From the NCBI GenBank assembly GCA_964023205.1, contig OZ026847.1, forward strand, positions 1,548,819-1,612,818: a stretch of DNA of 64,000 bases, written 5' to 3'. The stretch is from Lutraria lutraria (lineage: Eukaryota > Mollusca > Bivalvia > Venerida > Mactridae). The position numbers and the translations under genes were made by a program. The notes under the pieces were generated by a model. It was not told the DNA's origin and searched no databases. It saw only the letters and a program-made list of their open reading frames with translations. Shown here piece by piece: positions 12,241 to 24,225 of the stretch. Within the stretch, counting starts at the first letter, position 1. Each line of letters starts with the position of its first letter.

Positions 12241-13150
12241 TTACATAAAATGTTCATATATTTTAGAAAACTACAGTGAGGCATCTCTCAAAGTATGTGT
12301 ACATATGTATTAGTCACTATCTGTATTATAACATTCGTATTTTAAGTGATTTGATCTAAGATTTCATCTCGACAAATTTCACTATTCTATGTAAGTTATT
12401 TATAAGTATAAATAGTGAAATTTCTTATCACATAAATGTAGAATGAGTCATATGTATCATTTTGATTTAGTCGACGTTTTTCAATGATATTTCAGTTATC
12501 TACTGCTTATCAGTTGTCATGGAATGTATTCTAACCAATATTAACCTACTCATACACAAGGAACCGGCAACTTCTCCACATATGGATGAAAATTGCGTTT
12601 TTGTCAAATTTTCCAAGAAAGATACGACCTGTCGCAACCCGAACTCGAACCCGAATCACCGGAATTGGAAATGTGATTCAATGCTAAATATTTACTTATG
12701 TCATTATGAACACATAATGTTCAATCCTGTACGGTCAGGAGAGACACGCATTAAAAGAGGGTTGGGGACATGTATTTTCCCTTGTTGTTCACGTACACCC
12801 TTATACTTGATTCATTTCTAATGTAACTAAATGTCGACTTACCTACGACTATATCTATGTTTTCTTGTTTTATTTCTCAAGTGGAAACAATTTTATTTCT
12901 ACAATCTGATCAAAGACGATAAGTCTTAGAAACAATTTTAAGAAGAAACTTACCTTCAGCTAAAATAAACTAGCCCGTTAGTAATCTTTGTTTTTATCGT
13001 CTGGAACATTATAACTATTGTTCCTGATTTATGGGAAATTAACAGTCTTACTGCAAACATTCTTATAAATAACAGTTCAGTACCTCCCTTTGCACTTTTC
13101 ATTTTAATTTGATGCACGAAAGATATTGTAATGAAGAACTTGTTGCAAAC
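12241..13150. other. Intronic sequence without recognised features
   Basis: An open frame at 12519-12821 has no recognisable domain or convincing splice sites, so I do not call it a gene. The rest is AT-rich. Confidence 0.4.
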
Positions 13151-13159
13151 TTGAGGCTG

Positions 13160-14690
13160 TAAATCAGGGGTATTTTTAATCAATCAGGGATATAATAAAT
13201 GACTCAGGGGTATATTTAATAAATAAGGGATATATTAAATGATTAAGGGGTATATTTAATAAATAAGGGGTACATTAAATGATTAAGGGGTATATTTAAT
13301 AAATAAGGGATATATTAAATGATTAAGGGGTATATTTAATAAATAAGGGATATATTAAATGATTAAGGGGTATATTTAATAAATAAGGGATACATTAAAT
13401 GATTAAGGGGTATATCTAATAAATAAGGGATACATTAAATGACTCAGGGGTATATTTAATAAATAAGGGATATATTAAATGATTAAGGGGTATATTTAAT
13501 AAATAAGGGATATATTAAATGATTAAGGGGTATATCTAATAAATAAGGGATACATTAAATGACTCAGGGGTATATTAAATAAATAAGGGATATATTAAAT
13601 GATTAAGGGGTATATTTAATAAATAAGGGATATATTAAATGATTAAGGGGTATATCTAATAAATAAGGGGTACATTAAATGACTCAGGGGTATATTTAAT
13701 AAATAAGGGATATATTAAATGATTAAGGGGTATATTTAATAAATAAGGGATACATTAAATGATTAAGGGGTATATCTAATAAATAAGGGGTACATTAAAT
13801 GACTCAGGGGTATATTTAATAAATAAGGGATATATTAAATGATTAAGGGGTATATTTAATAAATAAGGGATATATTAAATGATTAAGGGGTATATTTAAT
13901 AAATAAGGGATATATTAAATGATTAAGGGGTATATCTAATAAATAAGGGATACATTAAATGACTCAGGGGTATATTAAATAAATAAGGGATATATTAAAT
14001 GATTAAGGGGTATATTTAATAAATAAGGGATATATTAAATGATTAAGGGGTATATTTAATAAATAAGGGATATATTAAATGATTAAGGGGTATATTTAAT
14101 AAATAAGGGATATATTAAATGATTAAGGGGTATATCTAATAAATAAGGGATACATTAAATGACTCAGGGGTATATTTAATAAATAAGGGATATATTAAAT
14201 GATTAAGGGGTATATTTAATAAATAAGGGATATATTAAATGATTAAGGGGTATATTTAATAAATAAGGGATATATTAAATGATTCAGGGGTATATCTAAT
14301 AAATAAGGGGTACACTAAATGATTCAGGGGTATATCTAATGAATAAGGGGTATATTTAATAAATAAGGGATATATTTAATCAATCAGGGGTATACTAAAT
14401 GATTCAGGGGTATAATAAATGATTCAGGGGTATATCTAATAAATAAGGGGTATACTAAATGACTCAGGGGTATATTTAATCAAGCAGGGGTATTATAGAT
14501 GATTCAGGGGTATATTTAATCAAGCAGGGGTATTATAGATGATTCAGGGGTATATTTAATCAAGCAGGGGTATAATAGATGATTCAGGGGTATACTAAAT
14601 GACTCAGGGGTATATTTAATCAATCAGGGATACATTAAATGATTTAGGGGTATTTTTAATCAACCAGTGGTATCGTCAATAAATTCAGGA
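13160..14690 (+). repeat. 20-bp satellite organised as a 40-bp higher-order repeat
   Basis: Two 20-bp subunits alternate: AAATAAGGGATATATTAAAT and GATTAAGGGGTATATTTAAT. They form a 40-bp repeat for about 1.1 kb, with periodic GACTCAGGGG and TATATCTAAT variants. From about 14290 to the right end the order decays, and subunits such as CAAGCAGGGGTATTATAGAT appear. AATAAA hexamers occur in most 40-bp units on the + strand. Confidence 0.95.
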
Positions 14691-14699
14691 TAATTTCGC

Positions 14700-15929
14700 A
14701 ATAAATCTACGGTTCACTAATGTATTGCCATCAAGTCTATGAGAACTCGCTGTGTGTTCCAGGAAGCACGTGTAGTCTACATATGTGTCCCATATGGCTT
14801 AATTTCAAGAACTCTCGTTAATGTATTAGTGGTGATTTTAAAATGATAGCGAAACAAACATTTTATGAACACCTTAATTCCACTTCCGACTTCAATTTCC
14901 TCAGAAATCGTTTTGTTACGAAGTGACGATGATTACTGAGTTTGTTTACCCTCGCCACCGGGGAATCCCACATATGGTCGAGCTTAATTACGAAGGGACT
15001 TACTAGCATCCGTCTTGAGTATGTATGGGATGGATTGGTGGTGTAGTGGCACCGGACTATCAATCAGAAGGACGTAGCTGGCGTGATTGTCAAATAACTA
15101 TTTGTCAACATTTTATACATACATTTTGTATTTATCAGCTGTGTACATGGGTGTGATCAGCTGAAATGTACATAAAACAACTACGAGGATGAAATCACTA
15201 TTTGAATATTCTTTTATTCGGAATAAATTGCTCACTTATGTTTGGAATTCATTTGAAATATTGAAATGCACAGGAAAAGAACAGCTCGGACACATAACTT
15301 TCTCTATTTCGATTTAATCTCAAGTATTTTTATTGGAACACCAATTATAACGTATAGTGATGACTTTATCAGGTACATTAATATATCTGACGGGGATGTG
15401 GTAGATTATAGTTTGTTTTATTGCCATATCATGGTCATATTACGAGTATTTACCGCACAGACCAAGTACAATGGTCACAAACGACAATAGATAGTCATCT
15501 GTCGACCATTTAGATACATAGATTGTGATTTTATTGTCATGGTTCCCGATCTTGGTGATTTTGTATCTTTGACTTTGGACAAGGCCGGAAACCAATCACC
15601 AATTTTAAACACCAAGGTTTGATCCGCATCTCTAGTTTTTATGACAATAATTACACGATTATCAGCCTGATTTAATGTTAGCATTGAAGTCATCATCCAG
15701 TTTATTAAGTTTCTAGATAATCAGTAATTATGTAGACAAAGAAGGGTCAACTATTGACCTGTTTATACAAAGTGTTTCCGCTGCCCTATGGCTGTACTTG
15801 CTCATCTAACAACTATGAAGATACTGGTACCGTGTCAAACACATTTTCTACGTATCAATTATAAGACAATATATTCACATCTAGTGAGCTGCTTATCAAT
15901 AGTGTTATTTACGAGCTTCATACAATAGT
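14700..15929. other. Intronic sequence with a weak tRNA-like patch
   Basis: At about 15028-15090 the sequence GGTGGTGTAGTGGCACCGGA resembles a tRNA A-box region of a SINE head, but no clean B box follows. Nothing else is recognised. The short open frames (14863-15063, 15266-15490, 15475-15696) look like chance. Confidence 0.3.
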
Positions 15930-16086
15930 TTTCCATAGCCCTCATTCGCTCGGCACGCATGTATTTTTATGCGACCCAAAGTACTGTTTTTTTCTACATC
16001 CGCCTTAAACTAATTCTCGCTACAAGCTGCAAAGCAAGTCTATGTAAGTTCAGTTTCTATGATTACTTTCAGTACTTTGATTTAAC
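15930..16086 (+). mobile_element. Unexpanded copy of the small dispersed element (copy 4)
   Basis: It contains the TTTTCCATAGCCCTCATTCG and CTCGGCACGCATGTATTTTT blocks, CAAAGTACTGTTTTTTTCTA, one 35-bp-type motif (AAGTCTATGTAAGTTCAG) and the terminal ATTACTTTCAGTACTTTGAT. The internal block is the best match to the left flank of the expanded array at 3140-3222. Confidence 0.65.
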
Positions 16087-16642
16087 AATGGTTTTCATTT
16101 ATGTTAGATTTGTAATACGCGGTAACCTTCAAAGACAAGCACTGCTACCTTGATTTGTAAGTAAGTGCTATTTGATTGTGACATTCGTTTTATTTAACAG
16201 AATATAGATAATTAGGACTTGAATGTTAAATCAAAATTTGGTTATATCAAAAACTTGTAGATGATAATGAAGACCGAATTATGGAGAAAAATAGCCTTCC
16301 ACTATGATTACTCGAAGTCATGACAGACACCTGACAGACACCATTTAGGGCGGGGTAGTTACCTGTAGAAAATAAACTCACCGACTTTAACTGTGATATT
16401 ATTTGTTGATGTATGTATTGACACACTTTCATGTAGATGTTATAGCTATGTAGTTTATAACATTATTAATGATGTGCTATGTTTTGTAATAAATTTGCAT
16501 AACGTTCTTGCGGTAAAACGTTTTGGCCTAGCTACAAAATGACCGTAAAATACCATGTTTTATGAATGCCATATTGCGGCGAAATTAATATAAATGTGGT
16601 TTTGGGGTAGAAAGAAATGCCATCATTAAATAGTCGTGACAA

Positions 16643-16856
16643 TATACTGTATTTTCATTTATTTTGGTTGGGCTCAATTTTCGTGGTTGTTACTAAAATG
16701 GCTATTTCGTGGGGACATAAATTCGTGGACTTTGATTTTTGAAAAAAAATGCCTTATCTCTGCATTTTAATTCGTGGGGATTTGATTTCGTGGATGAGCC
16801 AACCCACGAAATCCACGAAATTAAATCCCCAACGAAAATTAATGATTCCGCAGTAA
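16643..16856. mobile_element. MITE-like inverted-repeat element with ATTTCGTGG motifs
   Basis: The left end (TATACTGTATTTTCATTTAT) and the right end (AAAATTAATGATTCCGCAGT) are approximate inverted complements. The interior has repeated TTCGTGG and CCACGAA words that can fold into a long hairpin. It has no coding capacity. Confidence 0.6.
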
Positions 16857-16884
16857 TCTGTGCGTGATATCTGTACACTCCATA

Positions 16885-17040
16885 TACAGTCAAACCTGTG
16901 TTGGTGACCACCTCTGAATTAAATAAAGGCAAACTTGTGAATAAAACATCAGTGAAAATTTAGAGCTAAATGACCTCCGAATAAAGACAATTTGTCAATA
17001 AATCTCTCACAATTTGTCTTCGTTTTGAAATTTGACTGTA
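16885..17040 (+). mobile_element. MITE, TACAGTCAAACCTGTG family (unexpanded)
   Basis: It starts TACAGTCAAACCTGTGTTGG and ends AAATTTGACTGTA. Its interior carries CCTCCGAATAAAG and TGTCAATAAA, the single-copy counterpart of the 17-bp array unit at 10598. Confidence 0.75.
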
Positions 17041-17195
17041 TTGATTATGAACCTCTATCACCACATCCAGTACTATAATTTACTCTGGTCATCATTTTGT
17101 AACAGACCATTGTAGTTGAATAAATCAAGCAACAGAAGCGAGTACATGTACGTTATTCTAATTGTATTACCATATTTAAAAATAATATAAAAAAA

Positions 17196-17381
17196 ACAGT
17201 CAAACCTGTTTTAGTTGCCCCCTCCGAATAAAGGCCGCCCTGTGAATTAAGGCCTTTGTTAAAAAAACGCCAACCGAGCAAAATATTTAGAACAAAATGA
17301 CATTCGAATTAAGACCACCTGTCAATAAAGGCCATATTATGTCTTTCCCTAGGGCGACCTTTGTTCACAGGTTTGACTGTA
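17196..17381 (+). mobile_element. MITE, TACAGTCAAACCTGTG family (unexpanded)
   Basis: It starts ACAGTCAAACCTGTTTTAGT and ends GTTCACAGGTTTGACTGTA. The interior includes CCTGTCAATAAAGGCCATAT followed by TATGTCTTTCCCTAGGG. The ends form a terminal inverted repeat of about 15 bp. Confidence 0.8.
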
Positions 17382-20069
17382 TTTTTACTGCAAACTCATA
17401 TGAATATTTATATGAAAATGTCTACCACCGCTGAGTATATCTCATATAGATAACTACATGTCAGAAATCTATATATAGTGTCACATGGTCCTACAGTAAT
17501 CCTCATGTCACCACGTGGTGGGGGGAGAATGTGTCTCGACCTTTCATCAAAACAACATTTTCTTATTCAGCAAATGCTCCTGAAAAGATGACTTATACAA
17601 TTTTATGGATTAAAAAACTGATATGACATCAATAATCTTTTCAATGTATGGATATAGTCTGTATGTTATATTTTGTATCCAACAGAAATTGCTACACACG
17701 CTGTACGAAACGAAATGTCGACCGTTTGGTATGGATAATTGGCAGTGTCATTGAAGTTTCGAATCGTTGAATATTGCCTCGTGTCGTATATTTTGAGTAT
17801 TACCGATAGCATCAAAGCTGGCACTGGGAAAGTTATATATGAATTTTATTGACGTTCGATCTGTAATGAACAATATAACTTGTTTAAATAAACAATGATG
17901 TTAAATTTGAATGGTGTTTTCCAACGCGGAATGCTCATACTGACTGACATATTGGAATTGCCAATTACTTTCAAATTGTAATTTCCATTTTCTGTAACAC
18001 TTAATTAAATGGTTTAAGATTTAATAATGAGAGTATATATGCTTGATCTCTTTGATCCTGTCTGATTTAATAAATGTGTGAAACAGTTCTTTACGATAAC
18101 TTCACCCGCACTATGCGTGTATTAACCGCAATGTTTTACAGTATAAATCTATATCAAAATGATGGAAATTTGTTATACCATATATGTTAAGAATGGTAAT
18201 CGAATTTTGATGACTTTGGCTAATAGAAAAAAATGCAAAGCTAGGTTGAATATTAAATTACTTAATAGAAAAAAAGATGTAAGATTAATGTTCGGCTGTG
18301 TCCCGCTCTATTGGGCGATAAACATAGCTTTATAAGGAGACTAAAGATGGTGATTTAAAATCTAGTTTTACCTTTCACAAAAATATATAATCTTCACTGC
18401 GTGAAGTATATATAGGTATCGTAACTTAATATACAAGCATATTTACGTTTTTGTCGTGGAGAATAAATATGTGAAACTGACAGGGATGGCGGGCGCTCTA
18501 AGGATGTGTCATTCGACATGTCGTGTTTCGAAATATATAAGAAATGGATTAAATTGAATGTGGTGTGATATGATTCTATCTATTGGTGCTTCCGTCAGTG
18601 GATTTATTTATTTATTGTGTATATATTTAAAATTCAATTTAAAAAAAAGAATATTTCATACACACAAGTTCTTATGTTCAGCTTTGTATGTTGTGTGTAA
18701 ATTACTAAAATTCTTCTACCTTGTCTATATCTGTGATTATTCCTTAATTTAACTTGCAGACAGTGGTTATATAATTGTTTCATAATATATTGAGGTAATA
18801 TTAACAAATGTTTGACACAGGGTGACACCGAACTTACGAAGTTTATTATCAAACAGACAGAGAGACAGACAGAGAGACAGACAGACAGAGGGAGGGGGGG
18901 GATTAATCAACAACATAAAACAAAACTTAATTCATCAACATCAAAGCAAAAGGGAAAGTCATTGAACGCAAGCAATCAGATTATACTATACTTACAATTG
19001 TATGTAAATATTTATCACTAGAAATCATTCTATAATACTCGTTGAGATTTTTGCGACATCCCTCTTACTGTACAAATTTGTTGCACTGACAGGTTTGCTT
19101 GGTTACATTGTGGGAAATATATCGCTATAATTATAATGATTTTATTAGTTATTTCAAGGACTGAATCTTTTGCTTTTTATTTGCTTTGTATTACTGACTG
19201 TCTTAATTTATATCAGTCATGCAAGGAATATTACACATGACATGTAGTGGTGTTAATCCTATAGTTATATAACTTACCCTCACAAATTGGTGACTGTATA
19301 ATTTTTCAATTATGTTATATTTAAGTCACTTATCTATTGTATGTACAAATTTAACCTGTCGCAAATATTCATTATATTATACTTAATACATCAAAGAGGT
19401 TTCAGATTTAAGTTAAGAGTAACAAAGAGTATTTACTGCTATTTTCTCACTACACGTAATATTACATGCATAAAAAAAGTTATAAATGTATCTAAATATA
19501 CCACTGCTGTATCAAGACTGCATCAAAAGTCTATATAATTATCCTATTATATTCATGTAAAACATATTTTGTAAACTTTACGAACCAAAGTTACGATTTA
19601 GAAACATGACTCGATAATAGCGCGAAGATAAACGATCAAATTACAAGTTGTTATTGTTAATATGATAAACACACGATCTATGTTTGTCTAATTATAAGCA
19701 AGTGTCTGTTTTATAACTTGGTGTAAAACGCGAATCTTAAATTTCACTAGAACTTCACATGACGTATGATTTCGAAAACTCATCAAAATTTCAAACACGC
19801 AGCTTCACATTGATATAGTTATATCCATGGACCTTTTTTGCACACGGAATTTCGCCAGGGACTGTATACGCCAGGGACTGTATACTACAGGGACTGTATA
19901 CTACAGGGACTGTATACTACAGGGACTGTATACTATATCATAAAATGTTCCAAGTTGAAGATTATTTTAAAGAATCTGTTTTCGCCTGACGTGAATGCAC
20001 TTTGCATGTTAGGGGTCCTGTTCATTAACTATCTCAGCTCAGATAGCAGTTTGAAGTCATGCCTCCCCT
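17382..20069. other. AT-rich intronic sequence with two short tandem repeats
   Basis: A (GACA)n-type microsatellite with a G run lies at 18856-18901. A 16-bp repeat (AGGGACTGTATACTAC, about five copies) lies at 19855-19935. Otherwise no gene or element is recognised. Confidence 0.6.
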
Positions 20070-20222
20070 TTTTGGAAACTGAACGATAATTTAGCTTTCC
20101 ATAGCTGTCACTCGCTCGGCATGAATTGTGATGTGGAACTATGTTATACTAGTTCCCGTTCCATGTTGCAGAGCAAGTCAATATAAGTTCAGTTTCCATG
20201 AGTACTTTCAGTACTTTGATTG
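20070..20222 (+). mobile_element. Unexpanded copy of the small dispersed element (copy 5, most intact)
   Basis: It reads GGAAACTGAACGATAATTTA, then the TCACTCGCTCGGCATGAATT block, TTATACTAGTTCCCGTTCCA, and one 35-bp-type unit with TATAAGTTCAGTTTCCATG. It ends AGTACTTTCAGTACTTTGAT. It is the clearest single-unit version of the element expanded at 3140-4857. Confidence 0.7.
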
Positions 20223-23176
20223 AATATTAATATTGGTTTATCCTATTAATTATATAAGGAATCTTCCCTCGTTAGTTGAAGGTCTGTGTTGAAAATGATA
20301 CCTTTAACATTTTTTTTAAATGCTATCTTTAGCTAATAGGACTTGTATATGAAACAGGTCCCCTATTTCTTACAACTATAATTTGTTATGATTACAACAT
20401 TTACCTGATTTTCTTAAAATGATTCATATACAAGAATATAACTTTATTTTTCAGACGCTAAAAGCATCGTGATTGTATGCATTGCCTTAATTCAATGAAC
20501 TATGCTTTATATTACTTGATCAGCTATTTTAATCAAATCCGTACATTAAGATAAAGACTGGACAGAAACTCGCTAGAGTATCTTGGTGAACGTTTTTTTT
20601 GTCCACCTTAACAACAAACTGATAAAATAAATATGACCAAACCAGATATGTTAGATTGGTATCTTAAGAAATGAAATATATTTTAGAGGGTAAATTATTC
20701 ACCATCACTTTTATAAGCATACGCCATACGAGGGTAAACTTAAAAATAGGCATGGTTCATATATTGCTGTATCTGTGTATGATATATAAATGTTTATATT
20801 TTGTATAAATCTCTTATTCATATTTACATTGATGCTTACATCAGTGTCTGTTTGTTTTTGTTTAACAAGAATTTTCAGTTTTTTATCTATAAACATAAAT
20901 AAAAGTTCACAGTATAAGATTGATAAGTGACTTATAACTTTCATTATTAAAGTGATTTACAGAAACTAATCACATTAAGTTTAAACCCACTGAAGTCAGC
21001 TTTAAGTCATATAGTGAGTATCCTCTGGCCTCGGTGATATGTGCAGTTTAGGAAAAATAAAGCATTATGTTACCTCTGTAGAAGCAGGTGTAGCAATTAT
21101 CGACTTTTAGTAACCATGATCGATTGTCGCCGAATTCAGACCGATTCGATCAATTTTCGATTATTATCGAATCCCCTAGAAACTACGGTGTCGTTTTAAA
21201 GCCACTCCGACTAAAACTGAATTTATTACTTCAGCGCCGGTAGATTTTAAAATATCACTCTTTTGGATATGAATTATCTTCTAGCTATTTTATCTCACTC
21301 ACCAGCGTACACGCACTGACCAGTGTACATTATTTGACCGAGATTATTCCAGACCTATATCTATGACACCACATTTATCAACAAAATTGTTTTCATTATA
21401 ACGTATTAATGTGTCACCAGAAAAAAAGTCATTTTCGGTCCCGTTATTTACTGAGCTCGGTAATGGATGTATCATGGTCTTACCTGTCAGTTAATTGTTT
21501 ATGTACTGTATCCCCTCGCCTCATCAATTATCAAATAAAAAAATAATTAGTAGAAGAAACCTGCTTGTTATGACAACTGACTGTTGTACGTAATAGCTTA
21601 TACATGAACGTAACCATATCGCCTGGTCACTTATCAGTTCGACTTGTTCTCCACACTTGACGTGGTCATTGACAGATTCCCGACCATTTAATGAGAAAGA
21701 TTGAACAAGGTGTTGGTATTTAATATCGTGTCCTCTGCTCAACAATGACGACAACTTGTTGGTCAGCAATAAGGAAAGGAGTATAACCAAATGTTCACGT
21801 TAATTGATAATTAATTGTGTATATAATGTTCATGCGTACAGTGGGGAGGATTTAATTCTTGTCATGACGTAGGATTTACTAATGATAATACATGTCGACG
21901 TGTGAATGATTTAGGGGATTGTACTAAATATTTACATGCAGGAATCTAGACTAAAGTGTCTGCTAGTTCTTGGTTCTTCAAGACTATGAACTGTTACCAA
22001 CATAAATGACAATTCGAATATTGTACGATGCTATGATCCTTTAATTCGTAATTTTGAGATAAAATACATGTGTCATAGATTGCTACCTTATCATCTACTA
22101 ACTATTTATATCACTGAGTCTTCCTTTTACTATTGTTTAACTACAGTGAAGTGTGTTAAAGTGAAATATTTGTAAGCCAATCTAACTGCTATACATTTAT
22201 AAATGTATGGATGTAATAACATGTAACATATCATGAATGTGTGCTGTTTCTATTAAATTTTTGAGTGTGTCTGATTGAAATTAAAATCGTTGCTAGGTAA
22301 CTCGTAATATTGTCAGCACCATAAAATACGTGACGGTATTTTGAAGTGTGTGGATGACATTTTTTCGTAATCATATTATCATTTCAAAATGACAAAAATG
22401 TGTTGATAAAAAACAACACAGTTGGGTACTAGCTAGTCGTGATTTTAGATAAATAAACAACTAATCACCCTGCTGGTGTGGTGTAAACAACTCAGTCACC
22501 GGCTGGGGTCATAACGATATTTTAATGCATGACTTTGAATGTAATTTTAAGCAAACACTACAATACAGTCAAGATAAAATGTATAATACCGCCGATTGGC
22601 CTGTATCCGGTTTGAATTATTCAAACATTTTATCATCAACATGAAGCTTTTTATCGGTGCTAACCCCGGAATGGTGACCTAAAATAACGTACAATGAGTT
22701 ATGGTCACTATAGACAATCTGCCACATTCCGCGTGGTCACGTGTTCTAATAAATGTCACTTAATTAATGATACAGCGGACGAGGTACAGTTGACTAAAGT
22801 ATCATTACTTTATTATTGTCATTATTATTGTGATGTGTACCACGTGGGTGTACGCTATTCTCTAATTGGATTTAATTATTAAATCAGAGACTTCTATTTA
22901 GATAAAAATTATCGCGGTATAATTGGATAATTTGTAGTTTGAATGCACACAGTACAAAGCTGAACAAAATCTTTGTGTACCAGGTCGTCACCAGTGTTTA
23001 TTTGTTACAATATTGTATGTACACAAATAGACTCAGTGAAGGGTTAAATCTGTATTACTTATTGAAATATATTTCCATTCAGGTCGGATCTTAAACGTGA
23101 GGAAATTTTAACTTCATTTCTAGAATTTTATAACATTTAATTGTTACAAGATCAAGTGAAGTATGTAATATTTACA
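20223..23176. other. AT-rich intronic sequence, nothing recognised
   Basis: No coding signal or clear repeat is seen. A possible 3' splice site (TATTTCCATTCAG) ends at 23083. It could begin the exon that contains the alternative start at 23243, which would imply a 5' untranslated exon upstream. Confidence 0.4.
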
Positions 23177-23242
23177 ATGGTGTTGTTGAACCTTAATGCT
23201 CATCTAAAATCATTCACATTGCCGTTTGGGCGTCATCGTAAA

Positions 23243-23497
23243 ATGGGCAATGCTAACGCAGCGCCTGAACAGACGAACATTAATGTGTCACGTGACAGTC
23301 AGCCTGGAACTTCCGGTGATTCTATAGACTGTATCCCTGAGGATTCTGTATTTAATGAGGATGTGTTTGTTAAAAGTGCTACAATGCCAAGTCTACGGAC
23401 ACGACGTATACCATCACGCACATCACGCTCAATGTCAACAAATAGTGCTCGAGTCAAACTACGACGACGATTAACAATAAATCCATCTTGGGGAGTG
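23243..23497 (+). CDS. Alternative first coding exon with myristoylation-like N-terminus
   Basis: The frame ends at a near-perfect donor (GGAGTG|GTAAGT) in phase 0 and so joins the phase 0 acceptor at 47078. The start at 23243 has good context (AAAATGG) and encodes MGNANAAPEQTNINV, where Gly2 and small residues fit an N-myristoylation signal. The 85 residues end in a very basic stretch (RRIPSRTSRS, KLRRRLTINP), as in proteins held at membranes by lipid plus positive charge. An in-frame ATG 22 codons upstream (23177, context ACAATGG) would abolish Gly2 exposure, so the start choice matters. The predicted short isoform is 589 aa, with only PH3 and the coiled coil. Confidence 0.7.
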
Positions 23498-23542
23498 GTA
23501 AGTTACAACATGTTATAGCCGAACAATTGTCATTCCAATACT

Positions 23543-23725
23543 ATATATACGATGCGACCTCTCCAAAGGAACACGCTTTGGGAGAACCAAATTATGTTGT
23601 TGTTGAGAGGTTGTTGCTCTACAGAGGTTAAGTTAATAGTTAGAACGTGCAGTGGGAAAGCATGTTATTGCTGCAGGGAGATAAGTTGCTCAAGAGAGTA
23701 TCACTCTGGAGAGGTTGTACTATAG
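23543..23725. mobile_element. MITE-like element with ACCTCTCCA inverted ends
   Basis: The left end (GATGCGACCTCTCCAAAGG) and right end (TCTGGAGAGGTTGTACTATA) are approximate inverted repeats. The interior (GAGAGGTTGTTGCTCTACAG) matches, in inverse orientation, the element at 48597-48720. It sits just after the alternative first exon. The 73-codon open frame across it is a by-product. Confidence 0.6.
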
Positions 23726-24168
23726 TTGATTTCCAACTATTCCTGTATTGTAATTTTAAAGATGATCAAGCACGGTCATTTTTCATTGGTTTTCGATTCT
23801 GTCGTGGGCAACAGTTATTTCATAAGCGTCTTGTACGTTGTGGAGATGGTATACAATTATTAACTTAGGCCTGAAATGATTTCATGGACCAAAAACATAT
23901 TTTTCATATATGCACATATTTTTACTCAGTTATTTGTTTTTCAGTGAAACCATTTTATACCTTAATTCATCATTTTACTCCATCATTTGAACATGTATGT
24001 GAATGGCAGCTTAATCATTACTAATAGACAAATTGGACCAGTCAAATGACTCAACTAACTTCATCGTACCGTTGTGAAAAATATCGTTATATGTCTGTCC
24101 CGTACATCTGACCTGATGTCTCGCTCATTTTTATTACATAACCTAAAATATATATTGTATATACAAAT

Positions 24169-24225
24169 ATGACCGCCAGTGAATGTCCTGACAAACGACT
24201 CAGTGAAGTTTGGGTGGATTACGAT
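24169..24225 (+). CDS. Candidate short alternative first coding exon (19 codons)
   Basis: ATG at 24169 (A at -3) opens MTASECPDKRLSEVWVDYD, ending at the donor ACGAT|GTAAGT in phase 0, compatible with 47078. The base composition is clearly less AT-rich than the surroundings, which is coding-like. The isoform would be 523 aa with a short acidic N-terminus. The exon is small and could be chance, since roughly a fifth of donor-like sites would have such a frame at random. Confidence 0.45.

Noticed and set aside
12519..12821. 100-codon + strand open frame
   Set aside because: No domain, no convincing donor or acceptor, and no repetition elsewhere. Length is compatible with chance in 64 kb.
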